The notes under the pieces were generated by a model. It had not been told where the DNA came from. It saw nothing but the letters and a program-made list of their open reading frames with translations, and did not search any database. DNA of 64,000 bases from Pseudomonas cerasi (GTDB taxonomy: Bacteria > Pseudomonadota > Gammaproteobacteria > Pseudomonadales > Pseudomonadaceae): contig NZ_LT222319.1 in NCBI RefSeq assembly GCF_900074915.1, positions 2,885,001 through 2,949,000 of the forward strand, written 5' to 3'. How positions within the stretch are numbered: position 1 is the first letter of the stretch; every line of letters starts with the position of its first letter. Of the stretch, positions 56,901 through 64,000 are shown piece by piece. Made by a program: the position numbers and the translations under genes.

Positions 56901-59900
56901 AAGTGCAGGCCCGGGGCCTGGGCAAGCAGCGTGCGGAAGCTCGCCGTGTCGGCACGCTCACCGCCGGAAAGCAACAGCCGAAGGCCGGCGAGTGCCTCGG
57001 GGATCAGTTGCACGTACTGGTTGAACAGCGCGCTGGTCAAAAACAGCACGCTGACATTGCCCTGACGCAGGGCTGCACTGAAACGCGTCGGGTCGATCAG
57101 CGTGGTGTGTTCGATCACCAACAGTTGCCCGCCGTTGAGCAAGGCACCCCAGACTTCCATGGTGCTGGCATCGAATGCCGGGTTGGAGGCAAAGGCGATG
57201 CTGTCCTGCTCGTTGAAGTCGGCATAACCGTTGTTCAATACCAGCCTGGCAATGCCGCGATGGGCCACGCGGACGCCTTTCGGGGCGCCCGTCGAACCGG
57301 AGGTATACATGACGTAAGCCGCTGTGTCGGAAGCCTGTGGCAGGCCCGGGTCATGCGCAGGCTGGTCATCAAGGTTCAACCGGTCCAGATCGATGCGCTG
57401 CACCGTCGAGCCCATCGAGGTGGCGCTCTGTGTCAGCACACATTTCGCCTGGCAATCATCGAGCATGTAATGCTGGCGCTCGGCAGGCGCGTTGACGTCC
57501 AGCGGCACGTAGGTCGCTGCGCACTTGCAGATCGCCAACTGGCTGATGAGCAGCTCCAGCGAGCGCGGCAGCAGGATTGCCACGTGTTCGTTCGGCCGCA
57601 CACCTTGTCCCAGCAGGTAGTGAGCCAAGTGGTTGGCGCGTTCGTTCAACTCACCGTAAGTGAGTGAACGACGGCCGTGTACGGCAGCCACTGCATGCGG
57701 GTGAAGTGCAGCGCGGCGTTCTAACAGAAGGTGCACGGGCTGTTCGCGGGGGTAGTCACGCCGGGTATCGTTGAACGTTACCGACAGACGCTCGCGTTCT
57801 GCCTCCGGCACCACTGACGATTCGATCAGGGCTGCTGCCGATTGCTGCTCCAGGGCCTGCACCAGGTGGACAAGGGCTTGTTGTACGTAGGCGCAAATCC
57901 GTTGCGGATCAATGCCCGGCGCAGCCTGGGCTGTCAGGCTGAAACCATCGCCGAAGTCATCGATACTCAAGGTCAGCGGGTAGTTGCTGCGCTCCTCTGC
58001 ATGCACGACCTCAATCCCCTGCCATGCCGTGTTGTTCGCCTGGTCATCGACCTCAGGCACAGCACTGTGGCGGTAATTGAGCAGCGTATTGAACAGTGGC
58101 GCGCCAGCCGGCAAGGCACTGCAGCGCTGGGTCAGAGCCAACTGAGCGTGCTCATGGGCAAGCATCCCGACCAGACGACCATGAAGGTCGAGCACCGCAC
58201 TGCGCGCGCAATGCCCGCCCAGATCCATGCGCAATGGCAAGGTATTGATGAACACACCCAGGGCGCGCTCACCGCCTTCACCGCCTTCACCGCCGCGTAA
58301 CCGTCCAAGCAGCACGGTGCCGAATACCACGCTGTCACGCCCGGACAACTGGCCCAGTACCTTCGCCCAGGCAAGGTGCATCAACGTGGCAGCGCTGACC
58401 CCCAACTGCCTTGCCTGATCGCGAACCTGACGGCACAGGCCGCCGTCCAGCGTGAGACGGGCTTCGCCAGGAATCTGCTCTGCGGATGCCGTTACCAGGC
58501 CGTAAGGCAAGGTCGGCTCATCGATATCGCCTAACTGCTCGCGGAAGAACGCTTCATGAGCGTCGTCGCCAGGCCCTTGCACAACATGGGCGATGTAGTT
58601 CCGGTAAGGCACGGGCGCTGCGAGCTGCGCTTCGTTGTCCAGCAGTATGGCCTGCAACTCATGGCTCAATATATCGAGGCCGATATGGTCCATGATCACA
58701 TGGTGGTAGCGCAGCACCGCTGCGATCCTTTTGTTGGCTGGATCATGGGCATAAACCAGCTGCAACAGCGGCGCCTGCGTCAGGTCCACGCGTGGTGCAT
58801 TGAAAAGGTCCTGCAAGGCGGTCTCTTCAACCCGCAATGGCGCCTGACGCCAGACCACCTGCACCGGCGCTTGCAAACCCTCCCAGAACAACCCAGTGCG
58901 CAGAATATCGTTGCGCTCGATCACGCGCTGCAAGGCATGGCAAAAAGCGTCGAGACGCGAGGCGTCGGCAAAGGCGAACTGCGGCTGCAGCAGATAAGGA
59001 TCGCGGTCCACGGCTGTCAGGTGGTGATAAAGAATACCGGTCTGCAACGGGCCCAGCGGGTAGATATCCTGCACATTCGCAGCACCGCCCGGCACCCGCG
59101 CCACGATACGGTCGATGGCGGGCTGATCCAGCGCCACCAGCGGCAGCAGTTCAGGAGTGATGCGCTGACAGTGCGCATCGATCAGGTTGGCTGGCACATT
59201 GATTTCAGTGTCGCAACCTACGGCCGCAGCCAGCGCCGCCAGCGTAGGCTGGACAAACAGAACGCGAATGTCCGCACGCATGTCCAGACGACGCATGCGC
59301 GCAATCAGGGTCACGGCCAGCAACGAGTGGCCGCCCAGTTCAAAGAAATTATCCTGACGACCGACCTGCTCCACATGCAGCAGCTCGGCCCAGAGGCTCG
59401 CCAGGGCGATTTCGATCGCCCCTTGCGGCGCTTCATAGGCGCGGCTGGCAATGCTGTCGCAATCCGGTGCCGGCAGGCTCTTGCGGTCCAGTTTGCCGTT
59501 CGCCGTCACCGGCAGGCTGGCCAGCCGTACATAGGCCGCAGGCACCATGTAATCGGGGAGCAGGCCCGACAGCCAGGCACGCAACTGTTCGATATCCAGC
59601 CCGGGTTTACCTTCACCCGAGGTGTAATAGCCAACCAGTCGTTTGTCACCCGGCACATCCTCGCGCGCCACCACCACAGCGTCGAGAACATCTGGATGAT
59701 CGTTCAGGCGAGCGGCGATCTCACCCAGTTCGATACGGAAACCACGAATCTTGACCTGTTCGTCATTACGGCCCATGTATTCCAGGCTGCCATCGGCCAG
59801 CCAGCGGGCCAGGTCACCGGTACGGTACATACGCGCATCAGGGGCGTGGCTGAACGGGTTGTCGAGGAAACGTTCGGTCGTCAGTGCTTCACGGTTCAGG

Positions 59901-62900
59901 TAGCCGCGTGCCACACCGGCGCCACCGACATACAGTTCGCCAACCACGCCCATCGGCACCGGCTCGCCGCGGGCATCGAGGACATACAGCTGCAAGTCGG
60001 GAATGCGCCTGCCAATCGGGCTGGCGCCAAGGCGCTGGGCGTCTTCGGGCTGCAACGGGTAATAGGTCACATGCACGGTGGTTTCAGTGATGCCGTACAT
60101 GTTCACCAGTTGCGTGCCGGCATTCACGTTGCGGGCATACCACGGCTTGAGTATGACTGTGTCCAGCGCTTCACCGCCAAAGATCACCTTGCGCAACGCA
60201 TGCGCCTGGCCGTTCTCGCCCTGTGCAGCAATCAGCTGACGGAACGCACTCGGCGTCTGGTTGAGCACCGTCACCCCGGCGCGGCACAGCAACGTATAGA
60301 AGTCTTCGGGCGAGCGGCTGACCAGTTGCGGCACGATCACCAAATGCCCGCCATGCAGCAACGCGCCCCAGATTTCCCAGACCGAAAAGTCGAAGGCGAA
60401 CGAATGGAACAGCGCCCAGACATCCTGCTGGTTGAAACCGAACCAAGCTTCGGTGGCCGAGAACAGCCGCGCAACGTTGCGGTGTTCGATCATCACGCCT
60501 TTGGGCTTACCGGTAGAGCCGGAGGTGTAGATCACATAAGCCAGGTTGCCGGGCTTTACCAGCACCTGCGGATTGCAGACGGATTCGTCCTGCAAGTCGT
60601 CGTCGAGACTGATTACCGGCACTTCATTCACCGGCGCTGCCTGTACCCAGGCATTGTCGTCTTCCTGGCTGAAGCGGCTGCGCAGGCTATCGTGGCGGGC
60701 CACAATACGTTCCAGCGCACGCGTCAATGCTCGACTGTCCAGCGGACCGCTCAGTTTCAGGCCCAGCGAGATGTTGTAGGCGCTGTTGGCATCTTCCATT
60801 TGCGCCATGAACCAGATGCGCTGTTGAGCAGAAGACAAAGGTACAGGACCATTGCGCGGCTGCACTTCGATGGCCGGCAACTGACTGCGCGCGGCAGCGG
60901 TCAGGCAGTGTGCGACCGCGATCAGCGAACTGTCGGCAAACAGGTCGCCAAGGGCCAGTTCCAGTGACAGGCGCTGACGTACCTGAGAAACCATGCGCAT
61001 GGCCAGCAGCGAATGACCGCCCAGCTCGAAGAAACGGTCATGACGCCCTATTCGCTCGACCTGCAGCAATTCGCTCCAGATCAGGGCCAGTGCGCTCTCC
61101 AGATCGCCTTGCGGGGCCTGGTATTCGCCGGTCGACAGCGCGGCGCGGTCGGGTACCGGCAAGGCACGGCGGTCAACCTTGCCATTGGCCGTCAACGGCC
61201 AGCTGTCCAGGCGCACCAATGCGCCGGGCACCATATAACCCGGCAGACGGGCCAGCAGCGCGGTACGCAATTGTTCTACGCTGCTGGCGACAGCGCCTGC
61301 ACGCTCGGTGAAGTAGCCCACCAGCCGTGGTTGCCCCGGTTCGTCTTCACGAGCCAGTAGCAGTGCTTCCTCGATACCCGGCAATTGGCTGAACTGGTTT
61401 TCGATTTCTCCCAGCTCGATGCGCACCCCGCGAATTTTCACCTGATCGTCATTACGACCCAGATATTCCAGGGTGCCATCAGCATTCCAGCGCGCCAGAT
61501 CCCCGGTGCGGTACATGCGCGCCTGTGGTTGCCCGGCGAACGGGTCATGCATAAAGCGTTCTGCCGTCAGTTGCGGTTGATTCAGATAACCGCGGGCGAC
61601 ACTGTCGCCGCCGATATACAGCTCGCCCGGTACTCCGAGCGGGACCAACTGTTGGCGTTCATCAAGCAGGTAAATCGAGGTGTTGGCGACCGGTTTGCCG
61701 ATGTCCAGGCTGCCGTCGGGTAGCAAGCGACCGGAGGTGGCGACCACCGTGGTTTCGGTGGGGCCATAATTGTTGATCACCGCAAAACCGGGATCGCGAT
61801 GGAACTGGCGTAGCCGGTCACCGCCGATCAGCAGCGTGCGCAGGGTTGGATGACGCAGATTGCGACTGAAAGCGTATTCGGCCACCGGAGTGGGCAGAAA
61901 AGCGACCTGCAGTGGCTGGGCGATCCACCAGTCAAGCAGCGCATCGAGCTGCTCATTGCCGATTTCGGCCGGTGGCAGGTGCAGCGTCGTCCCGGCGCAC
62001 AAGGCCGGCCAGATTTCCCAGGCCATTGCGTCGAAACCGAAGCCCGCCACACTGGCGGTATGACTGCCCGCGTGCAGATCGAAGGCCTCACGGTGCCAGT
62101 CGATCAGATTGTTCAGCGTGCGGTGTTCGACCATCACGCCCTTGGGTTGGCCGGTCGAGCCCGAGGTGTAGATCACATAGGCGAGATGGGTCGCATCGAG
62201 CGTGGCGATATGAGGATTGTCTTGCTGCTCCGGCCAGTTTGCCAGGTCCAGCTCGATCAGCGGGGTGTTCAATCCCGCCAGGCCCATCCCTTGCAGGCGT
62301 TCGACAAACGCCGGTTGAGCCAATACCGCAAACGGCGCGCTGTCGCCGAGCAGATAGGCAATGCGTTCGTCCGGGTGCGCCGGATCGACCGGCACATAGC
62401 CCGCACCGGCCTTGAGCACTGCCAGCAAGCCGACCAGCGTCTCCAGGCTGCGCCGCGCTACCACCGCCACACGGTCATCGGGTTGTACGCCAAGACTAAG
62501 CAAATGATCGGCGAGCGCATTGGCCCGCGCGTTCAGCTCGCGGTAGCTCAGGTGTTGTGCACCTACCTGTGCGGCAATGGCGTCAGGCTGCTGCTCTGCC
62601 AGCTGTTCGATACGCTGATGAATCGTCAGCCTGCGTTCGTAGTCGGCACGTCGGTCATTGAAGTCCAGCAACAACCGCGCACGCTCGCTGGCAGGCACGA
62701 TATCAAGCTGTTCGACCGGCATCTGCGGCGTCTGCTCCAGCGCATCGACCACGCTTTCCATGGTCCATTGCATATAGGCGCAAATGCTTTGCGGGTCGAT
62801 GCCTGCGGTGGCTTGTGCCGTCAAGCCAAAGGCTTCACCCAGATCATCGACGCTCAGTACCAGCGGATAATTGCTGCGCTCCTGAGCCTGTAGCACTTCA

Positions 62901-64000
62901 ATGCCTTGCCATGTTTCACCGGACGCCTGCGCCGGCGCACTGTGGCGGTAGTTGAGCAACGCGTTGAACAACGGCGTCGGCGCCTTTACCCCACTGCAGC
63001 GCTGCGCCAGTGCCAGCGGTGCGTGTTCGTGGCGCATCAGCGCGGTCAGGCGCTGATGGGTGGCGCGCACTGCGGCTTGCACGCCCTGCTCAGCCAGATC
63101 GAGGCGCAGCGGCAATGTGTTGATGAAGATGCCCAGAGCCCGTTCTGTGGCTTCGGCACCCAGCAGGCGTCCCATCAGCACGGTGCCGAATACCACCCGC
63201 GACTGTCCGGCGAGGCCCGCCAGCACCCGTGCCCAGCCCAGATGGAACAGGCTGGCGACACTGATGCCCAAGGTACGCGACTGAGCGCGCAGGCGCTGAC
63301 ACAACTGCTGATCGAGCGTGACGCTGTGCTCTTCGATGGCATCGCCCTCACCGCTCAAATCCTGCAGGCCGTAGGCCAGTGTCGGTTCGTCGAGATCACC
63401 CAGCATTTCGCGAAAAAACGCTTCATGCTGAGCTTCGCTGACGCCCAGCAGCGCCTGTCCGACATAGTTGCGAAACGGTACCGGTACGCCCAGCATTTCG
63501 GCTTGCCCTGACAGGCAGGCCTGTATTTCATGGCGCACCACCTCAAGGGCACTGTGGTCCATGGCAATGTGGTGGAACAGCAGCGTAGCTTCGACCCTTT
63601 GCCCTGCCGCAGGGGCATGGCAGACTAGGCGCATCAGCGGCGCCTGGCCCAGGTCCATCGTCAGGTCTGCCGCGAGCGGTGAGCGGTCGACTTTCAGTTC
63701 AGCGTGGCGCCAGACCACCTGCACCGGGGTTTCTAGCCCCTTCCAGTGCACCGACGTACGCAGAATGTCATGCCGGGTAATGACGGTTTGCAACGCCTCG
63801 GCGAACGCGTTCAGACGTGCCTGATCGGAAAAGGCGAATTGCACCTGCATGACATAGGGATCGCCCTGGGTGGCGGTGACGTGGTGGTAAAGAATGCCCT
63901 GCTGCAGCGGCGCCAGCGGGTAGATGTCCTGGACATTCGCGGCATCTCCCGGTATCGCGTCCATCAACAGGTCGATAGCCGCCTGATCAAGGTCCACCAG
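47960..64000 (-). CDS. syfB: Syringafactin-type NRPS SyfB-like, five modules plus tandem thioesterases, 5' partial, module 2 internally deleted
   Basis: Open through the right edge (it reads LVDLDQ at the border, so the start is outside); 5345 residues remain, numbered here from 63997. Approximate layout: module 1 C (1-430, HHIAMDH), A (455-945), T (near 993); module 2 C stub (1045-1115), A (1125-1510), T (1557); module 3 C (1595-2050), A (2075-2575), T (2625); module 4 C (2680-3130, HHIVSDG), A (3145-3620), T (3668); module 5 C (3715-4180), A (4195-4680), T (4727); TE1 (GWSFGG near 4854); TE2 (GHSFGG near 5150). Pocket residues read by eye: modules 1, 4 and 5 DAWFLGNVV (Leu), module 2 DFWNIGMVH (Thr), module 3 DAMFLGVTF (unclear, aliphatic likely). 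Leu-Thr-aliphatic-Leu-Leu with two thioesterases equals residues 4-8 of syringafactin. C domains of modules 1, 3 and 5 look dual epimerase/condensation, those of 2 and 4 LCL-like. Module 2 lacks most of C and the front of A, so activity is doubtful. Confidence 0.85.
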   Translation of the reverse strand: MVDLDQAAIDLLMDAIPGDAANVQDIYPLAPLQQGILYHHVTATQGDPYVMQVQFAFSDQARLNAFAEALQTVITRHDILRTSVHWKGLETPVQVVWRHAELKVDRSPLAADLTMDLGQAPLMRLVCHAPAAGQRVEATLLFHHIAMDHSALEVVRHEIQACLSGQAEMLGVPVPFRNYVGQALLGVSEAQHEAFFREMLGDLDEPTLAYGLQDLSGEGDAIEEHSVTLDQQLCQRLRAQSRTLGISVASLFHLGWARVLAGLAGQSRVVFGTVLMGRLLGAEATERALGIFINTLPLRLDLAEQGVQAAVRATHQRLTALMRHEHAPLALAQRCSGVKAPTPLFNALLNYRHSAPAQASGETWQGIEVLQAQERSNYPLVLSVDDLGEAFGLTAQATAGIDPQSICAYMQWTMESVVDALEQTPQMPVEQLDIVPASERARLLLDFNDRRADYERRLTIHQRIEQLAEQQPDAIAAQVGAQHLSYRELNARANALADHLLSLGVQPDDRVAVVARRSLETLVGLLAVLKAGAGYVPVDPAHPDERIAYLLGDSAPFAVLAQPAFVERLQGMGLAGLNTPLIELDLANWPEQQDNPHIATLDATHLAYVIYTSGSTGQPKGVMVEHRTLNNLIDWHREAFDLHAGSHTASVAGFGFDAMAWEIWPALCAGTTLHLPPAEIGNEQLDALLDWWIAQPLQVAFLPTPVAEYAFSRNLRHPTLRTLLIGGDRLRQFHRDPGFAVINNYGPTETTVVATSGRLLPDGSLDIGKPVANTSIYLLDERQQLVPLGVPGELYIGGDSVARGYLNQPQLTAERFMHDPFAGQPQARMYRTGDLARWNADGTLEYLGRNDDQVKIRGVRIELGEIENQFSQLPGIEEALLLAREDEPGQPRLVGYFTERAGAVASSVEQLRTALLARLPGYMVPGALVRLDSWPLTANGKVDRRALPVPDRAALSTGEYQAPQGDLESALALIWSELLQVERIGRHDRFFELGGHSLLAMRMVSQVRQRLSLELALGDLFADSSLIAVAHCLTAAARSQLPAIEVQPRNGPVPLSSAQQRIWFMAQMEDANSAYNISLGLKLSGPLDSRALTRALERIVARHDSLRSRFSQEDDNAWVQAAPVNEVPVISLDDDLQDESVCNPQVLVKPGNLAYVIYTSGSTGKPKGVMIEHRNVARLFSATEAWFGFNQQDVWALFHSFAFDFSVWEIWGALLHGGHLVIVPQLVSRSPEDFYTLLCRAGVTVLNQTPSAFRQLIAAQGENGQAHALRKVIFGGEALDTVILKPWYARNVNAGTQLVNMYGITETTVHVTYYPLQPEDAQRLGASPIGRRIPDLQLYVLDARGEPVPMGVVGELYVGGAGVARGYLNREALTTERFLDNPFSHAPDARMYRTGDLARWLADGSLEYMGRNDEQVKIRGFRIELGEIAARLNDHPDVLDAVVVAREDVPGDKRLVGYYTSGEGKPGLDIEQLRAWLSGLLPDYMVPAAYVRLASLPVTANGKLDRKSLPAPDCDSIASRAYEAPQGAIEIALASLWAELLHVEQVGRQDNFFELGGHSLLAVTLIARMRRLDMRADIRVLFVQPTLAALAAAVGCDTEINVPANLIDAHCQRITPELLPLVALDQPAIDRIVARVPGGAANVQDIYPLGPLQTGILYHHLTAVDRDPYLLQPQFAFADASRLDAFCHALQRVIERNDILRTGLFWEGLQAPVQVVWRQAPLRVEETALQDLFNAPRVDLTQAPLLQLVYAHDPANKRIAAVLRYHHVIMDHIGLDILSHELQAILLDNEAQLAAPVPYRNYIAHVVQGPGDDAHEAFFREQLGDIDEPTLPYGLVTASAEQIPGEARLTLDGGLCRQVRDQARQLGVSAATLMHLAWAKVLGQLSGRDSVVFGTVLLGRLRGGEGGEGGERALGVFINTLPLRMDLGGHCARSAVLDLHGRLVGMLAHEHAQLALTQRCSALPAGAPLFNTLLNYRHSAVPEVDDQANNTAWQGIEVVHAEERSNYPLTLSIDDFGDGFSLTAQAAPGIDPQRICAYVQQALVHLVQALEQQSAAALIESSVVPEAERERLSVTFNDTRRDYPREQPVHLLLERRAALHPHAVAAVHGRRSLTYGELNERANHLAHYLLGQGVRPNEHVAILLPRSLELLISQLAICKCAATYVPLDVNAPAERQHYMLDDCQAKCVLTQSATSMGSTVQRIDLDRLNLDDQPAHDPGLPQASDTAAYVMYTSGSTGAPKGVRVAHRGIARLVLNNGYADFNEQDSIAFASNPAFDASTMEVWGALLNGGQLLVIEHTTLIDPTRFSAALRQGNVSVLFLTSALFNQYVQLIPEALAGLRLLLSGGERADTASFRTLLAQAPGLHLLNVYGPTETTTFATASDVRTLDDNAESIPIGRPIGNTTVYVLDAHQHLTPLGAIGELYIGGDGVALGYLNRPDLTAEKFIADPFSDQPGAVMYRTGDLGRWLEGGQLECLGRNDDQVKIRGFRIELGEIVNCLHQLPGIREAVVLAREDEPGNVRLVAYFTSRLDTEAPAPEQMRAHLQANLPEYMVPGAFVELTALPLTANGKLDSRALPKPDHSSLLGLAYEPPQGEIEIALAQIWAEVLQLERVGRHDHFFDLGGHSLLAMRMVSQVRQQMGMELPLGELFALGELAAVASALAGTGRSELSLILPAPRDQSLPLSFAQQRLWFLAQMEGGNQAYNIPLALSLQGSLDVAALTAALGRIVERHETLRSRFIAREEGAEVVFTSPTAMSFLPIEDLRQHPHTLTERVVTEATAAFDLTRGPLIRGCLLQVEDERHVLLLTVHHIVSDGWSMGVLTRELLALYPALRRGEADPLPALSIQYADYAVWQQGWMSGERLQHQAAYWRQALEGAPTLLTLPADRPRPAQQDFAGASLNVRLDGQLTAGLRALAQRQGVTLYMTLLTAWGALLSRLSGQAEVVIGSPIAGRGRAELEGLIGLFVNTLAIRIDTASAPTGEALLAQVRTRVLEAQDHQDLPFEQVVEIVRPTRSLAHGPLFQTTLNWLAGETTLPEMDGLLLATVEQQSQVSKFDLSLNLGEQGDALFGTLDYATALFDEATVQRYCGYFEQLLRTLVNNQQVVLADIPLVGQQEREYLLESLNASAVNLPQGQTIHALIEARAEGTPETVAARFGEQSLSYAQMNRQANSLAHHLIRLGVRPDDRVAVVARRGLDTLVSLLAVLKSGACYVPVDPAHPDERISYLLTDSAPAVVLAEQAFMARLPALTVPLLALDRPQWPEQPANPLVSGLTPGDLAYVIYTSGSTGQPKGVMVEHRTLADLVHWHCQAFALHAGSHTATVAGFGFDAMAWEVWPALCAGATLHIPPAEISNEQLDLLLDWWLTQPLHVAFLPTPVAEYAFSRELYHPTLRTLLIGGDRLRQFHREPGFAVINNYGPTETTVVATSGRLLPDGSLDIGKPIANTRVYLLDEHQQLVPTGVAGELYIGGEGVARGYLNQPQLTAERFLSDPFCEHPQARMYRTGDLARWNADGTLDYLGRNDDQVKIRGMRIELGEIEAQLTSLPGIEESLVVAREDEPGQSRLVAYFIEQGPRPALDIARLRADMLDRLPGYMVPSAFVRLDAWPLTANGKVDRRALPVPDRDAMPGREYEPPQGELEMALADIWSELLQVEQIGRNDHFFELGGHSLLAVTLIARMRRRGMDADIRVLFAQPTLAALARAVGSGAQVKIPANLIGVDCTSITPDLLPLVKLDQAGIDRIVASVTGGASNIQDIYPLGPLQAGIFYHYLSAAEDDPYRLQARFAFADRSRLDAFSQALQQVIARNDVLRTSLCWEGLETPVQVVWRHADLPVIEVPLAALDTPEPLELVRAPLLRLVHADDPENGRIVAVLLFHHLIMDHVALDLLSQELQAVLLDQAAQLPAPVPYRNYIAQTLLGAGDDTHEAFFREQLGDLDEPTLAYAQTWLPGPEVAGEARVRLDADLSRRLRHQVRQLGVSPASLMHLAWAQVLGRLSGRDSVVFGTVLLGRLNGSEGAERTLGVFINTLPLRIDLADQSARDALSQTHRRLTGLLAHEQASLAIAQRCSALPAGVPLFSALLNYRHSAVPSEVNEAAGEAWQGIELLQSGERSSYPLTLSVDDLGEAFDLTALTSTGIDARRICAYLSSAVNGLVDALEQSPAEPIQTLNILPGTERAELLDGFNADRLTAEYPLPVHLRIEQQALDQPNALAAQAGDQHLSYGELNARANALAHHLIGLGVRPDDRVAVVARRGLETLTGLLAVLKAGASYVPVDPAHPDERISYLLENSAPVVALAQFDLLTRLPELQVPVIALDRPDWSQRTDNPSVPEMTTHHLAYVIYTSGSTGLPKGVMVEHRTLNNLVDWHCEAFNLRAGSHTASVAGFGFDAMAWEVWPALCAGAVLHLPPAEIGNEQLDVLLDWWLAQPLQVAFLPTPVAEYAFSRELHHPTLQTLLIGGDRLRHFNRDPGFAVVNNYGPTETTVVASSGRMQPGKVLHIGKPVSHARLYVLDSRGQPVPLGVPGELYIGGTGVARGYLNRADLTAERFLDDPFSDSPGARMYRSGDLVRWLSDGTLEYLGRNDDQVKIRGVRIEPGEIEQHLAQCPGVGEAVVTTQRLDDGSLRLVGYFTRRDASLDSAALRAHLLGQLPEYMVPAVFVGLDTLPLTQNGKVDRKALPAPDLAALANLAYQAPSTALEERLAEVWAEVLEVGKIGRHDSFFELGGHSLSAIRLVSLLQKAGVSLTLAELFQHPSVAALAGLLDQRPGSPDEAREVITVRAGGSESPLFLLHDFTGLDAYFPVLGQHLQGDFPIYGLPGIGLGQQQLRTMECLAARMVERIRQVQPRGPYRLAGWSFGGVLAYEVATQLLGMDEAVTFLGLIDSYVPRLTDQGKARWQGPDLLERQLLSHCTAHWQAQAGEGAARLARLTSLSEQAPLPDFATLLQLCRDEGLLYEELALASDQQLHHYLDREVAHGQALAHYQLEPLSLPIHLFRAEQRPMAPIGSSSTLGWGEILSRNQLQCVDVPGDHMTMMQAPHVAVLGLSIVQALHSVPATPPPAPAHQSLLAIQSGRDGHAPVFCVPGAGDSVTSFIGLAEALGPDWPIHGLQPRGLDGRSVPHSRVEAAAQSHVQAIEALYPKGPLHLVGHSFGGWAAHAMAVKLQAQGREVVSLTLIDSEAPGGEGLSSKPYTATAVLERLIEALQLSSGRSLELDPMAFADSDTVAQMHLLQQAMVRVGLLPPRLAAQALQGIVRTFASALRTVYRPEPGGYSGRASLVLVNDPHLDALDNQLEHAACASQWQHLLPQLSLWEGPGNHFSVLKAPDVYSLAAWWYDGLTVGVGETQ
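49970..51420 (-). repeat. Leu adenylation-domain repeat, copy 3 (module 5)
   Basis: Same pocket residues as copies 1 and 2. It departs from them after the pocket: SSGRMQPGKVLHIGKP replaces the usual segment, so homogenisation seems to stop near 50550. Confidence 0.7.
53160..54590 (-). repeat. Leu adenylation-domain repeat, copy 2 (module 4)
   Basis: Closest to copy 1: the segment after YGPTETT keeps ATSGRLLPDGSLDIGKP and the downstream ARGYLNQPQLTAERF block with few changes. Same pocket code as copies 1 and 3. Confidence 0.75.
60600..60680 (-). other. In-frame deletion junction in NRPS module 2
   Basis: The reading passes from early C-domain sequence (LRSRFSQEDDNAWVQAAP) straight into mid A-domain sequence (VPVISLDDD, then LAYVIYTSGSTG). 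The C-domain catalytic His motif and the A1-A2 blocks of the A domain are absent. A3 motifs of successive modules are 547, 1073, 1053 and 1060 residues apart, so about 510 residues (1.5 kb) are missing at the first interval. Confidence 0.85.
61170..62640 (-). repeat. Leu adenylation-domain repeat, copy 1 (module 1)
   Basis: Shares long near-identical stretches with the A domains at 53160-54590 (module 4) and 49970-51420 (module 5), for example AFLPTPVAEYAFSR and NNYGPTETTVVA. Identity is high over pocket and flanks, as expected for duplicated and homogenised modules. Such repeats are also where assemblers and recombination make deletions. Confidence 0.75.

Noticed and set aside
58556..60967. 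803-codon plus-strand ORF
   Set aside because: Antisense to the NRPS gene; its His/Gln/Arg-rich product is a reading shadow of the high-G+C coding strand.
48000..63900. Regularly repeated sequence that could suggest an array
   Set aside because: The period is about 3.2 kb and matches NRPS modules; no short repeat-spacer pattern, so not CRISPR.
1..64000. tRNA, rRNA or prophage genes
   Set aside because: None recognised on either strand by eye; a covariance-model scan would be needed to exclude small RNAs.

Overview
The window looks like chromosome from a plant-associated Pseudomonas of the P. syringae group. Two things point there: a complete achromobactin siderophore locus, and the 3' part of a lipopeptide synthetase whose predicted order (Leu-Thr-X-Leu-Leu, then two thioesterases) is that of syringafactin synthetase SyfB. 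From memory, P. syringae pv. syringae B728a also carries syfAB next to the achromobactin genes, with the syringomycin/syringopeptin island further on. No database search was possible.

Layout. (1) 1-1.95 kb: minus-strand NRPS fragment (end of a C domain plus an Ala-like A domain), off the left edge and cut abruptly at about 1.95 kb. (2) 1.95-5.4 kb: a small plus-strand catabolic group of a ring-cleavage-type VOC dioxygenase (5' end missing at the same point), an aldehyde dehydrogenase and an AraC regulator with a one-base frameshift. (3) 5.6-15.5 kb: a metallophosphoesterase, a 1733-residue helicase-nuclease of a type linked to phage defence, a GGDEF-EAL protein and a soluble PAS-PAS-MCP protein. 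(4) 15.6-35.6 kb: the achromobactin locus, all minus strand. It runs from FecI-type sigma, FecR and TonB receptor to acsF, acsD, acsE, an MFS exporter, acsC, acsB, acsA, cbrABCD, a FhuF-like reductase and an RraA-like protein. Most junctions overlap by a few bases and a Fur-box-like site lies before acsF. (5) 36-46.8 kb: accessory block with an AT-richer MFS gene and an operon of MFS, degenerate aldolase, class III aminotransferase, class II aldolase, FGGY kinase, porin and DUF2147 protein. That operon diverges from a TetR gene across a perfect palindrome; a coniferyl-type aldehyde dehydrogenase follows TetR. (6) 47.1-64 kb: a LuxR-type regulator converging on the large NRPS gene, which runs off the right edge.

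How it works together: sigma/FecR/receptor sense external ferric siderophore; AcsF and AcsE make diaminobutyrate and ethanolamine; the NIS synthetases AcsD, AcsC and AcsA join them to citrate and 2-oxoglutarate; the MFS protein exports; CbrABCD re-imports; the FhuF-like protein probably releases iron. The NRPS would make a surfactant lipopeptide, but its second module has lost about 510 residues in frame. The most notable signals are the two NRPS rearrangements (left chimera, internal deletion), the frameshifted AraC gene, the uncharacterised kinase-aldolase-aminotransferase operon with a pseudoenzyme, and the helicase-nuclease.
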